Shown here: positions 18,234 through 27,123 of the stretch, piece after piece
Layout: each line of letters begins with the position of its first letter
How positions within the stretch are numbered: the first letter of the stretch is position 1
NCBI GenBank assembly: GCA_938007965.1
Contig: CALLMH010000025.1
Span: 36,069 to 100,068 of the forward strand
DNA length: 64,000 nt
Direction of reading: 5' to 3'
DNA from: an uncultured Saprospiraceae bacterium
Lineage (GTDB): Bacteria; Bacteroidota; Bacteroidia; Chitinophagales; Saprospiraceae
Notes under the pieces: generated by a model
Told to the model about the DNA's origin: nothing
Seen by the model: only the letters and a program-made list of their open reading frames with translations
Databases searched by the model: none
Program-made: the position numbers and the translations under genes

Positions 18234-19193
18234 TTATTTTCTTTTATATATTTCTTGCCTGTTTTGAAGCATAGATATAAATGCTTTCTTTTGGACCTGT
18301 TTTTTGCCACTTAATATCATGTCTTTAACCGCATCCTCGCAAGCTAATGATATTTCAGCATGACTTAGCCCCACAAAACTATCTAGTGATATATTTTCAA
18401 TTTTAAAACCGTATTTAAAATTAATTAGCTTATTTTTTATTAGCTCAAAAGCTTCTTCTTTCGATGGTAGGTTATAAAATAATGTATCATCAAACCTTCT
18501 AAATAATGCGGTATCTAGTAATCCAATATTATTTGTTGCCGCAAGAATAAAACTATTGGATTGATCTTGTTCCAAGAATTGTAAAAATGCATTTAAAACT
18601 CTCCTCATCTCGCCAACTTCATTATCTCTAGCGCGTTCAGTACCAATGGCATCAAATTCATCAAACAGATAAACTCCTTTATTTGATTCAATAAAATCAA
18701 AAACCATTCGTAATTTTGCCGCTGTTTCTCCCATATATTTAGTGACTATTTTATCAATTAATATCACGTAAATAGGGAGGTCAAGTTCATTAGCAATGAT
18801 TGATGCCGTAAAAGTTTTACCTGTACCAGGAGGACCAGCTAAAAGAACTTTCCGTCGATTGGTCATTCCATATTTAGACAATTTGGACTTTTGCTTGTAT
18901 TCTTTTAGAATTCTTTCTATTCTATTTTTTAATTCATCAGAAGCAACTAACTGCGAAAGTCTTGTCTCAGGCTCTACCCATTGCATTAGATCAGATAGAT
19001 TCTTTTTATTTGGTATTTTTCTTATTAGAGTTTTAGATCCGCTCTCAATAAGTTTTTTGATGTCATTTGCTAAATTACCATGACCATTTCTAGCTTCGGA
19101 AGCTGCCAACTGAAGAGCAATCGTCTTAAACCTATTCCCATCTTTATCAAAATGAGATTTTATTAAAGCCTTTATTTGGTCACTGTTTGCCAT
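18234..19193 (-). CDS. ietA: AAA+ ATPase, IetA-type
   Basis: A 319-residue single-ring AAA+ ATPase. After about 110 N-terminal residues it shows Walker A GPPGTGKT at 120-127, Walker B VYLFDEFD at 174-181, sensor 1 ATNN at 219-222 and an arginine-finger-like RRF at 232-234, so it should hydrolyse ATP. It is the first gene of a two-gene operon, 12 bp upstream of the subtilase gene, and the pair matches the IetAS defence layout. In such systems the ATPase is presumed to sense or remodel a target and to control the protease; this is inference. A weak TATCTTTA -7 element lies about 50 bp upstream. It could instead be read as a generic FtsH- or Cdc48-like ATPase, but the protease partner makes that unlikely. 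Confidence 0.85.
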   Translation of the reverse strand: MANSDQIKALIKSHFDKDGNRFKTIALQLAASEARNGHGNLANDIKKLIESGSKTLIRKIPNKKNLSDLMQWVEPETRLSQLVASDELKNRIERILKEYKQKSKLSKYGMTNRRKVLLAGPPGTGKTFTASIIANELDLPIYVILIDKIVTKYMGETAAKLRMVFDFIESNKGVYLFDEFDAIGTERARDNEVGEMRRVLNAFLQFLEQDQSNSFILAATNNIGLLDTALFRRFDDTLFYNLPSKEEAFELIKNKLINFKYGFKIENISLDSFVGLSHAEISLACEDAVKDMILSGKKQVQKKAFISMLQNRQEIYKRK

Positions 19194-19478
19194 TATAATT
19201 TTATTCCAAGTTGAATTCGTCTCTGGATTAATCTTATTGTAAAGATACTAATATTACTATAGATATTGAAGACTAAAATTCATTCGAAAAAGGAGTTTAA
19301 ATTTCAAGAGACTTAAAATAATTTATAAGTCAATTTCTAAGCAGATTACTCTGGATTTCTAATATGCTCAGATGCGCCTATAAAATTATGCATGTAGAAA
19401 CGAAACGAAATTTGATAATGATCTAGGTTCATTTGTTTAAACAATGATTTACAAAACTTTAGGCCACTATCAAAATTC
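19194..19478. other. Spacer between ietA and tRNA-Leu terminator
   Basis: A noncoding A/T-rich stretch. On the minus strand it has a promoter-like TATCTTTA at 19240-19247, one base off TAnnTTTG, which could drive ietA. I found no duplicate of the tRNA-Leu 3' end here or on the far side of the protease gene, so there is no sign of a tRNA-integrated island. Confidence 0.45.
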
Positions 19479-19515
19479 AAAAAAATGAGTCATGAAACGT
19501 AAGTTCATAACTCAT
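19479..19515 (-). terminator. Rho-independent terminator of tRNA-Leu(GAG)
   Basis: On the minus strand, just after the tRNA, an ATGAGT/ACTCAT stem continues with an inner ATGAA/TTCAT stem and is followed by seven T residues. It is placed to end the tRNA transcript and insulate it from ietA. Confidence 0.75.
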
Positions 19516-19530
19516 TCATGTCAAGAATTG

Positions 19531-19613
19531 TGCCCGGAGCGGGACTCGAACCCGCACGTACGTAGTACACATGTCCCTCAAACATGCCTGTCTACCAATT
19601 TCAGCACCCGGGC
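19531..19613 (-). tRNA. tRNA-Leu (anticodon GAG)
   Basis: A class II tRNA with a long variable arm read on the minus strand. The acceptor stem is GCCCGGG pairing with TCCGGGC (one G-U pair). The D-arm contains AAATTGGTAGACAG, the anticodon stem-loop is CATGT-TTGAGGG-ACATG giving anticodon GAG, and the T-arm contains GGTTCGAGTCC. The discriminator is A at 19531. CCA is not encoded. Confidence 0.95.
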
Positions 19614-19626
19614 TAAAATCGAAATG

Positions 19627-19657
19627 CAAATCTACATTTTCTTTTTAATTTAACGAA
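19627..19657 (-). promoter_or_regulatory. Promoter of tRNA-Leu(GAG)
   Basis: On the minus strand, TTCG (one base off TTTG) is followed by exactly 19 bp and then TAGATTTG, a perfect TAnnTTTG -7 element, 13 bp before the tRNA 5' end. Confidence 0.7.
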
Positions 19658-19706
19658 TGAAGTTTTCACAATATTAAATACCTTCACTAATCCAACCAAA
19701 GACAAA

Positions 19707-20891
19707 ATGAAAATTTTATTTATCACTCATAAATATCCACCAACCATAGGTGGAATGGAAAAACAAAGTTTCGAACTTATAACCCGTACCGCTAAGCGTC
19801 ATGAGGTATTGATACATGCTTATGAGGGCGTGGGATCTAGATTAAAGTGGTTTTTTGACTTGAAAAAGAAAGTAAAGTTGATACTTAAGTCTCATCCTGA
19901 TATTCAATTGATCCATTTGAATGATGGGTTGATGGCAGCGGCAACATTATGGATGAAAAAATATACTGATAAGCCTGTGGTGGCTACGTTCCATGGATTA
20001 GATATTACCTTTCCATCTACTATTTTTCAGAATAGAATAGTCCGTAAATTGCATGCATTAGATGGTGCCATTTGCGTTAGTCGAGCGACGACGAAAGCTT
20101 GTTTAACTAGGGGTTTTGATGCATCTAAAGTATTCACCGTACTGAATGGCGTGGATCATGATTTAGCGGATATCGAAAAAGAAGAAGGCTTTATGACTAG
20201 GGTCAGAAATGAAGAGGGTATTAACCTAGAGGGTAAAAAAATAATAATGACCATGGGAAGGGCTGTAAAAAGAAAAGGCTTTTCTTGGTTTTTAGAAAAC
20301 GTAGTTCCTGAGCTAGATGAGGGAATTGTTTTTTTGATGGTTGGCCCTCTGAATACTAAGCCCGGAATTGAGGAAAAGCTCGTTAATCTGTTGCCTTCCT
20401 CGATACGTATGAAGATTCATCTGATGTTTGGAATGGCTACCGATGTCAAGGCGATTACAAAAGTACTGGCACATCCAACGACTAAAAACAGAGTATATCA
20501 CTTAGGAAAAGTGAGTTTTTCGGATCTGATGCAATATTTAGCAATAGCTGATGTATTCGTGATGCCTAATATCAAAGTGCCTGGTGACGCGGAAGGTTTT
20601 GGGTTGGTAGCATTAGAAGCGAGTCTTAGAGGTGCGCCCGTAGTCGCAGCGGGTATTGAAGGAATAACAGACGCTGTAAAAAATGGCGATAACGGTATCT
20701 TATTACCAAGCGAGGACGCAAATGCTTGGGGCGATACACTCAATTCATTGATGAAAGATGCGGATGAGCTGAAACGAATGTCACAATCAGCTATAGATAG
20801 TACACTGCGTAATTACGGTTGGGATAAGATGGTCGATGAGTATTTAGAGGTATTTGAGCAATTGATTCCAGAAGAAAAAACAGATAAGTGA
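19707..20891 (+). CDS. Glycosyltransferase family 4 protein
   Basis: A retaining GT-B glycosyltransferase of 394 residues. The N-terminal domain opens with the family-like KILFITHKYPPTIGGMEKQS, whose GGME glycine loop contacts the sugar-nucleotide. The C-terminal domain carries the E-x7-E motif in GDAEGFGLVALEASLRGAPV near residue 300. It lacks a signal peptide or membrane helix and would act at the inner face of the membrane. Donor and acceptor cannot be predicted. It stands alone between two tRNA genes, so there is no pathway context; a cell-surface glycolipid or capsule role is only a guess. Confidence 0.85.
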   Translation: MKILFITHKYPPTIGGMEKQSFELITRTAKRHEVLIHAYEGVGSRLKWFFDLKKKVKLILKSHPDIQLIHLNDGLMAAATLWMKKYTDKPVVATFHGLDITFPSTIFQNRIVRKLHALDGAICVSRATTKACLTRGFDASKVFTVLNGVDHDLADIEKEEGFMTRVRNEEGINLEGKKIIMTMGRAVKRKGFSWFLENVVPELDEGIVFLMVGPLNTKPGIEEKLVNLLPSSIRMKIHLMFGMATDVKAITKVLAHPTTKNRVYHLGKVSFSDLMQYLAIADVFVMPNIKVPGDAEGFGLVALEASLRGAPVVAAGIEGITDAVKNGDNGILLPSEDANAWGDTLNSLMKDADELKRMSQSAIDSTLRNYGWDKMVDEYLEVFEQLIPEEKTDK

Positions 20892-20997
20892 TAGATTATT
20901 AAGGTCATAGAAAGATTAAAAATTACGGAAGGAAACAAATGATCAAAATTATAGGAAAAAATAATATCCAAACCCTGCAAAGAATAAATTAATATAC

Positions 20998-21005
20998 TAT
21001 CTTTG
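20998..21005 (+). promoter_or_regulatory. Promoter -7 element of tRNA-Leu(UAG)
   Basis: TATCTTTG is a perfect TAnnTTTG match 33 bp before the tRNA 5' end. The -33 region is less clear. Confidence 0.55.
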
Positions 21006-21038
21006 CGACGCTTTAAGAAAAGAGATAGCTCTTTTAAT

Positions 21039-21123
21039 GCGGGTATGATGGAACTGGTAGACATGCTAGACTTAGGATCTAGTGCTTCACGGCGTGGGGG
21101 TTCGACTCCCTCTACCCGCACCA
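21039..21123 (+). tRNA. tRNA-Leu (anticodon UAG)
   Basis: A class II tRNA. Acceptor stem GCGGGTA pairs with TACCCGC, discriminator A is at 21120, and CCA is encoded at 21121-21123. The D-arm contains GGAACTGGTAGAC. The anticodon stem-loop CTAGA-CTTAGGA-TCTAG gives TAG. The long variable arm and T-arm GGTTCGACTCC are intact. Confidence 0.96.
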
Positions 21124-21145
21124 AAGCGCTCTTCGCTTTATTTTT
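21123..21145 (+). terminator. Rho-independent terminator after tRNA-Leu(UAG)
   Basis: AAAGCG-CTCTT-CGCTTT followed by ATTTTT begins at the last base of the encoded CCA. Confidence 0.75.
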
Positions 21146-21213
21146 AAGATTCCACTTTTGCAAAACTTAGTGCTTTCCAAAATCGAAATTACTTCCTATG
21201 GAATATTTTGGAA

Positions 21214-21244
21214 TTTGATAACTACTTTAAGAACACTAGATTTG
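21214..21244 (+). promoter_or_regulatory. Consensus promoter of tig
   Basis: TTTG at 21214-21217, a 19-bp spacer and TAGATTTG at 21237-21244 match the Bacteroidota housekeeping promoter exactly. It gives a leader of about 43 nt before the tig start codon. Confidence 0.8.
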
Positions 21245-21291
21245 CACACTAAACAACATTATACATTTAATTTAAGCTCAATTTCAATTCG

Positions 21292-22689
21292 ATGAACATT
21301 GAAAAAAAATCAGTTGATAATCTCAACGCAACTATCTCTATTAACATCTCGAAAGATGATTACCAATCAAAATTCAAATCTGAACTAAGCAAAACGGCTG
21401 CAAAAGCTCAAATGAAGGGGTTCAGAAAAGGGAAGACGCCATTGTCTGTGGTAAAGAAGATGTACGGCAAAAGCATCCTAGCTGAAGTAGTGAATAATAC
21501 ACTGCAGACAGCATTGTCTGATTATTTAAAGTCTGAGGAGTTAGATATATTAGGTCAGCCGATCCCATCTGATGATCAAGAAGGAGATCTAGACTTTGAT
21601 GTAAATAATCTGATTGATTATGAATTTAAGTTTGATGTCGGTATTGCTCCGAAGGTAGAAGTATTAGGCGTCAGCGATAAAGATACTTATAAGATAGATA
21701 AGATTACGATCGCAGATAAGACTATCGACGAAGAAATAGAAAATGCTCTAAAGAGACATGGTGAGCAATCTCATCCTGATGGAGAAGTATTGGCTGGAGA
21801 TATCATCAAAATACAAGCGGAAGAATTAGATGGTAAAAAACCGAAAGAAAATGGTTGGGCTACTGAATTTTCTGTATTAGTAGATTCATTGACAAGTAAA
21901 TACAACAAGAAAGTACTCAAAATGAGTAAAGGAGATTCATTCTCTTTTGATGTGAATGAATTAGAGAAAGATAAGGGTGAAGACTATATAAGAAAATATC
22001 TCCTCAATGTCCCTAAAACAGAGGAAGGCGAAGAAGAGCCAGTAATCGGGAATATGTTTACTGGTAAGATCATAGATATCGCTAGATTAGTGAAAGCTGA
22101 AATGAATCAAGAGTTCTACGATAAAAACTTTGGACAAGGGACTGTAAGTTCTGAAAAAGAAGCAAGAGAAAAAGTTGAAGAAGGACTAAGTGCTCATTAT
22201 CAGAATCAAGCTTTACAGCTGATGTATAGAGATATAATGGATAAGTTAGTCGCTGATACTAAGGTAGAATTGCCAGAGGCATTCTTGAGAAAATGGCTTC
22301 AAATGACAAATGAGAATCTTTCAGATGAGGATTTGGATAGAGAATTTCCTAGTTTCTTGGATAATATGAAGTGGACGCTGATCAAATCTGAATTGGCTAA
22401 GAAATTCGAAATCGAAGTAACTCCAGAAGATATCAGGGAAGCGATGACTGCGAAAGTCAGAAATTACTTCGGGCAATACGGACAGCAAATGGATGATGCT
22501 ATGCTGAATGAAGTGATGGGCAAGATGTTCCAAAACCAAGAAGAAGTAAACAAGACATATGAGGAACTTCAAGCGGGTAGAGTTTTCAAAAAAATCGGTG
22601 AGACGATCAAGCAAAAAGAAGTTAAAATATCCATAGATGACTTTAATGCAAAAGTGAAAGCTGTAAATGAAAAACAACGAGCGCAATAA
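21292..22689 (+). CDS. tig: Trigger factor
   Basis: A ribosome-associated chaperone that shields nascent chains. The 465-residue protein begins with the ribosome-binding domain, whose signature loop is MKGFRKGKTPLSVVKKMYG at about 43-61. The middle PPIase-like segment (about 155-260) is divergent and may not be active, as often in Bacteroidota. The C-terminal helical arms, rich in Lys and Glu, complete the protein. It is first in a tig-clpP-clpX cluster and has a perfect promoter upstream. The clpP gene follows after 87 bp and is probably co-transcribed. Confidence 0.95.
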   Translation: MNIEKKSVDNLNATISINISKDDYQSKFKSELSKTAAKAQMKGFRKGKTPLSVVKKMYGKSILAEVVNNTLQTALSDYLKSEELDILGQPIPSDDQEGDLDFDVNNLIDYEFKFDVGIAPKVEVLGVSDKDTYKIDKITIADKTIDEEIENALKRHGEQSHPDGEVLAGDIIKIQAEELDGKKPKENGWATEFSVLVDSLTSKYNKKVLKMSKGDSFSFDVNELEKDKGEDYIRKYLLNVPKTEEGEEEPVIGNMFTGKIIDIARLVKAEMNQEFYDKNFGQGTVSSEKEAREKVEEGLSAHYQNQALQLMYRDIMDKLVADTKVELPEAFLRKWLQMTNENLSDEDLDREFPSFLDNMKWTLIKSELAKKFEIEVTPEDIREAMTAKVRNYFGQYGQQMDDAMLNEVMGKMFQNQEEVNKTYEELQAGRVFKKIGETIKQKEVKISIDDFNAKVKAVNEKQRAQ

Positions 22690-22776
22690 TTGCGTTTAAT
22701 GCCAGTGAATGGTAAAAATCATTTTGATTTAAAAATCCGTTTCTTGTAATTTAATTATTGACTAAAAACAAACATT

Positions 22777-23475
22777 ATGTTTCCACAAGATGAATTTAAG
22801 AAGTATGCAACTCAGCATTTAGGTATGAGTTCTATGCACTTAGAAAAATATATGCAAGCATCAGTTCCTAATATCACTGGATTTACACCACAGATAATAG
22901 AGGAGAGACAGATGAATATTGCTAGTATGGATGTATTCTCTCGATTGATGATGGATAGAATCATATTCATGGGTGTACCAGTAAATGATTACGTAGCTAA
23001 TGTTATCCAAGCACAGATGTTATTCTTAGAAGGAGTAGATCCTAAAAGAGATATACAGATGTTTATCAATAGCCCTGGAGGATCTGTAATCGCAGGTATG
23101 GGTATATATGATACGATGCAATACGTATCTCCTGACGTAGGGACTATATGTACTGGGCTGGCAGCATCTATGGGTGCTGTATTATTGACAGCGGGTACTA
23201 CTGGAAAGAGGACTTGTCTAGAGCACAGTAGAGTGATGATCCATCAACCATCAGGAGGTATGCAAGGTCAATTTACTGACATGGAGATTTCTTATAATTT
23301 GATCAAACAGTTGAGACAGGAGTTGTATGATATTCTAGCTCACCACTCAGGTAAAACATTCGAAGATATCGAGAGAGACTCTGAGCGTGATAAATGGATG
23401 ACAGCTTCAGAAGCAAAAGAATATGGATTGATCGACGAAGTATTGTCAAGAGATAATCCTAGAAAGAAATCTTAA
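22777..23475 (+). CDS. clpP: ATP-dependent Clp protease proteolytic subunit
   Basis: A serine protease that forms the double heptameric chamber of ClpXP and ClpAP. The 232-residue protein has Ser131 in GLAASMGAVLL and His156 in HSRVMIHQPSGG, with the Asp of the triad in the RDSERDKWM region. The N-terminal 50 residues are longer than in E. coli and include the axial loop region. It lies downstream of tig and upstream of clpX; a strong terminator hairpin follows it, so clpX has its own promoter. Confidence 0.97.
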   Translation: MFPQDEFKKYATQHLGMSSMHLEKYMQASVPNITGFTPQIIEERQMNIASMDVFSRLMMDRIIFMGVPVNDYVANVIQAQMLFLEGVDPKRDIQMFINSPGGSVIAGMGIYDTMQYVSPDVGTICTGLAASMGAVLLTAGTTGKRTCLEHSRVMIHQPSGGMQGQFTDMEISYNLIKQLRQELYDILAHHSGKTFEDIERDSERDKWMTASEAKEYGLIDEVLSRDNPRKKS

Positions 23476-23491
23476 AGATTTCTATAATCTT

Positions 23492-23556
23492 AAGAGCTCA
23501 ATAATCTTGAAATGTGTCGACCGCGGTGCATTTTTTAGATTATTGAGCTCTTTTTG
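23492..23556 (+). terminator. Long-stem terminator between clpP and clpX
   Basis: AAGAGCTCAATAATCT at 23492-23507 is perfectly complementary to AGATTATTGAGCTCTT at 23537-23552 (16 bp), and the second arm runs into TTTTT. The 29-nt loop contains a smaller AAATG/CATTT stem and the palindrome ACCGCGGT. Confidence 0.85.
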
Positions 23557-23557
23557 G

Positions 23558-23586
23558 TTGAGGTCGGTCGAAAAGTCCTAACTTTG
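23558..23586 (+). promoter_or_regulatory. Promoter of clpX
   Basis: TTG at 23558-23560, an 18-bp spacer and a perfect -7 TAACTTTG at 23579-23586, directly after the clpP terminator. Confidence 0.7.
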
Positions 23587-23661
23587 CACCGAATATATTT
23601 CAAACAACGGTAATACAACAAATTGATACTTTCGAGGGTATCATTTATAAAAAATAGACTT

Positions 23662-24903
23662 GTGGCTAGACAGAAAGAAAATATAAAGTGTTCGTTTTGC
23701 GGAAGAGATAAAGGTGAGGCATTAGTACTTATAGCGGGTATAGATGGTCACATATGCGAAGTCTGTGTCGAGCAAGCGCACGATATCATCAATGATGAGA
23801 TAGATCAAAAAGAACCAATCGGAACAAAATCTGATTTTTCTCTTCCTGCAAATGTAACCCCTCAACACATCAAGACTTACTTAGACCAGTACGTTATTGG
23901 TCAGAAAGAGGCAAAGAGATATCTATCTGTTGCAGTATACAATCACTACAAAAGGCTAAATCATAAAGCCGGAGATGATGTAGAGATCGAAAAGTCTAAT
24001 ATCTTATTCGTCGGAGAGACGGGAACAGGAAAGACATTATTAGCGAAGAGTATCGCTAGTTTTCTTGATGTGCCTTTTGCTATTGTAGATGCTACTGTAT
24101 TCACCGAGGCAGGATATGTAGGGGAGGATGTGGAGAGTATGCTGAGTAGATTACTACAAGCATGTGACTACGATGTAGAGGCAGCTCAAAAGGGAATCGT
24201 ATACATCGATGAGATGGATAAAGTAGCACGTAAGAATGATAATCCTAGTATCACGAGGGATGTCTCTGGTGAAGGAGTACAACAGGCTATGCTCAAAATG
24301 CTCGAAGGTACAGAAGTAAACGTACCGCCACAAGGAGGAAGGAAGCACCCAGAGCAGAAGATGATCAAGCTCGATACTAGCAATATCTTATTTATATGTG
24401 GAGGAGCATTTAGTGGTATCACGAAGAAGATCGCTCAAAGGCTTAATACCCAAGTAATAGGATTCAATAAAGAAGATAAGGATGTAATAAATAGAGAAAA
24501 CCTTCTCCAGTATGTAACGCATCAAGACTTAAAGTCTTTCGGCCTTATTCCAGAATTAATTGGAAGATTGCCGGTACTTACATATCTAGATCCATTAGAT
24601 AGAGAGACGCTTATTGCTATCTTGACTGAGCCCAAGAATGCAATTATAAAGCAGTACCAGAAATTATTTGAATTCGAAGGAATCAAGTTGATCTTTACAC
24701 AGAAAGCACTTGATACTATCGCAGAGAAAGCCCTAGAATATAAGTTGGGTGCTAGAGGACTGAGATCTATATGCGAAGCCATCCTGACAGATGCTATGTT
24801 CGAGTTGCCATCTAAATCTGAGGTCACTACTTTTGAAGTCGATGAACATTATGTATTGGAGCAATTGAATAGGAGTAAGCTCGGTAAATTGCGTGCTGCA
24901 TAG
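23662..24903 (+). CDS. clpX: ATP-dependent Clp protease ATP-binding subunit ClpX
   Basis: The AAA+ unfoldase that feeds substrates to ClpP. The zinc-binding N-domain has [11 protein letters not shown] and [12 protein letters not shown]. Downstream are Walker A GETGTGKT, the pore-1 loop in [12 protein letters not shown], Walker [10 protein letters not shown], and the RKH-type loop in GGRKHPEQK. The track starts at TTG 23623, but GTG 23662 gives [14 protein letters not shown], which begins where the family begins, so I prefer it (413 residues). It has its own promoter in addition to any read-through from clpP. Confidence 0.95.
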   Translation: MARQKENIKCSFCGRDKGEALVLIAGIDGHICEVCVEQAHDIINDEIDQKEPIGTKSDFSLPANVTPQHIKTYLDQYVIGQKEAKRYLSVAVYNHYKRLNHKAGDDVEIEKSNILFVGETGTGKTLLAKSIASFLDVPFAIVDATVFTEAGYVGEDVESMLSRLLQACDYDVEAAQKGIVYIDEMDKVARKNDNPSITRDVSGEGVQQAMLKMLEGTEVNVPPQGGRKHPEQKMIKLDTSNILFICGGAFSGITKKIAQRLNTQVIGFNKEDKDVINRENLLQYVTHQDLKSFGLIPELIGRLPVLTYLDPLDRETLIAILTEPKNAIIKQYQKLFEFEGIKLIFTQKALDTIAEKALEYKLGARGLRSICEAILTDAMFELPSKSEVTTFEVDEHYVLEQLNRSKLGKLRAA

Positions 24904-24952
24904 TTCTGTCCTCTCTCCAGTGCTTTTCATCTCTATTTTATTAGCTAGAAAC

Positions 24953-26926
24953 TTAGATGCCTAGATCAGATTTGATTAGAGGGTCTACACTCTTATAGCC
25001 AAGATTTACAGCATTGATGATATCTACTTTTGCTTCAGCTTTCTTACCTAAGTAATAATACGTTCGACCTCGCTCGTAGTGGTATATGGCTTTACCTACA
25101 TTGATTTTTATAGCTCTTGAGTAGGCAGGGATGGCATCTTTTAGTCTATTGAGCATTCTGAGCGCCCTTCCTTTTTCGTACCAGATATCTGCATTGTATG
25201 GTTTCAGTCTTAGATAAGAATTTATATCCTGGAGTGCAGCTTGCACATTACCTTGCTGATTATACATTACAGATCGATTAAGGTAGCCTACAGCATGATC
25301 TGGCTTATATTTGATGCCCAGCGACATGTCATTTATAGCATTTGCAGCGTCTCCGAGTCGGGCATAAGTCGCCCCTCTATTTACATAAAACTCTCCATTT
25401 TCGGGGGCCAATTGGATTGCCTTATTATAATCATTTAGGGCTAGTAGCAGTGTGTCTTGCGTCTTTGCAATGTCAAAATAGAGTCTCGCTCGACTATTGT
25501 ACGCTTGTTCTCCGTCTGGTTTTAGTGCGATAGTTTTCGAATAATCTGATAATGCTTCTTGGATTCGACCTACACTTCGTAGGTAATTGGCCCGATTACC
25601 ATAGGGTAGTGTTGAGTTTTGATAGTACTTCAATACGTGAGACCAGAGTGTATCACTATTTTTCCAGACCTGATTTTGATTTATAGTTATATATCCAAAT
25701 ACTGACATAATCAGTACTGCACCCACTATGAGTACAGGTTTTAGTTTTGAAGACTCATGTAAGAACTTGTCAAAGAAATAACCAACTATAAAGAATAATC
25801 CAAAATAAGCGATATAGGTAAATCTATCTGCAAGAAATCCTTGACCCGCACCTAATATCTGTAGTAGAAACATGATATTGACAGTGAAAAAAGAAATCCC
25901 GAAAAACCATACTCTCAAGTCGTTCTTATAGGTATAATATAGACTGTAAATAACAGCTGGGCCAAGCAAAATAGTAGGATAATAATAGGTAGGAAGTTCT
26001 GGAGCATATGGATACAATGGTGACAATCTATATGGAACTATGGCCTTGATGATATAGATAAGATAGCTGTATGAACCTACGAATATTCGCTGCCACGCTG
26101 GATAAGTAGCGGCACTCTCTAGCGAACCTTGATCATCAAGTATAAATACTCCAAGTAATCCAAATACTATTGACAGTATCAAGTAGGGAGCTTTATGTAG
26201 AATATCTTTTTTTGTGATCTTACCGCTCAGATAAAAGTCAATAACAAGCATTGATAATGGTAATATAACCGCTTGTATTTTTGAGAAAAGCGATAGGAGA
26301 AAAAGCAACATGATCGCAATGTGCCGTACTTTTCCTGTCAATTTGCCCTTAATATAAAGATACAAAGCTGATAAGTAGAAAACTCCAAATAGTACATCTT
26401 TTCGTTCTGTGACCCATGCTACTGACTCTACCCGCATGGGATGTATGCCAAAGAGGAGCGCTACTAATAGAGAGCCCTGCCATCGAAGTCCTAGAAGTAG
26501 TGAAAAACGATATACAAATAACACGCAAAGAAGGTGCAAGATTACATTAGTACCATGCCACGGTCCAGGGTTATCGATGCCATATAGACGGTTCTCAATA
26601 GCGAATGTCCATATCGTAAGTGGATTATAGTTACCGATTACAGTAGATGAAAAAATCTCATAGGTATTACTCCAAAAATTATCAGCATTAGTTGTGAATA
26701 CATTTTCATTTTCGTAGAAATTTCGGTCATCGTCCCAGTTTACAAATTCGTTCTTGGTGGTGTTGAAAAAGCAGACGAAAGTGATAAGAATCGCAATAAT
26801 TGCTGGAACTATGCCTTTTTTTTCAGTCCAGAATGCAGGCAACTTCGCTTCTGTTCTTTGAGGCGCATTTTTCTTTAGTTCTTTAGATCTTTTTTTCTGG
26901 TTTGATTTGGCAGATTTCTTAGACAT
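24953..26926 (-). CDS. Polytopic GT-C-like membrane protein with C-terminal TPR repeats
   Basis: A 657-residue protein with three parts: a very basic cytoplasmic tail (residues 1-30, Lys-rich), a membrane region with about 9-11 hydrophobic helices (40-425), and some six TPR repeats (about 430-650). The first extracytoplasmic loop holds the family-typical NEFVNWDDDRNFYEN, where acidic residues resemble the catalytic loop of GT-C enzymes, and later HPMRVESVAWVTERKDVLFG. The layout matches the TMTC/DUF1736-like proteins, some of which are protein O-mannosyltransferases. It diverges from two GT2 genes, so a glycan-transfer role is plausible but not shown. Confidence 0.8.
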   Translation of the reverse strand: MSKKSAKSNQKKRSKELKKNAPQRTEAKLPAFWTEKKGIVPAIIAILITFVCFFNTTKNEFVNWDDDRNFYENENVFTTNADNFWSNTYEIFSSTVIGNYNPLTIWTFAIENRLYGIDNPGPWHGTNVILHLLCVLFVYRFSLLLGLRWQGSLLVALLFGIHPMRVESVAWVTERKDVLFGVFYLSALYLYIKGKLTGKVRHIAIMLLFLLSLFSKIQAVILPLSMLVIDFYLSGKITKKDILHKAPYLILSIVFGLLGVFILDDQGSLESAATYPAWQRIFVGSYSYLIYIIKAIVPYRLSPLYPYAPELPTYYYPTILLGPAVIYSLYYTYKNDLRVWFFGISFFTVNIMFLLQILGAGQGFLADRFTYIAYFGLFFIVGYFFDKFLHESSKLKPVLIVGAVLIMSVFGYITINQNQVWKNSDTLWSHVLKYYQNSTLPYGNRANYLRSVGRIQEALSDYSKTIALKPDGEQAYNSRARLYFDIAKTQDTLLLALNDYNKAIQLAPENGEFYVNRGATYARLGDAANAINDMSLGIKYKPDHAVGYLNRSVMYNQQGNVQAALQDINSYLRLKPYNADIWYEKGRALRMLNRLKDAIPAYSRAIKINVGKAIYHYERGRTYYYLGKKAEAKVDIINAVNLGYKSVDPLIKSDLGI

Positions 26927-27123
26927 ATTACGTATTTACAGTATGTGTAAAAGTACTGATTATTATGGATTTTTTATATTTGAGTTATTTTTTTAGAGTT
27001 TAATCGCTACAATCCATACTTCAAGATGATACTTTTAATAACGAATGTCTTTATAGCTACAGTGGATTCAATTGTATTTATATTACATTTGATCATTCAA
27101 AATCAATCAGAAATTCAATTTTA

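Noticed and set aside
15474-19613. tRNA-Leu-anchored genomic island carrying ietAS
   Set aside because: The tRNA 3' end does face ietAS, but no duplicate of the tRNA 3' sequence and no integrase gene were found on either side of the pair.
20813-21163. 116-aa minus-strand ORF containing VRVEGVEPPRREALDPKS
   Set aside because: This is the antisense translation of tRNA-Leu(UAG), a well-known spurious ORF type.
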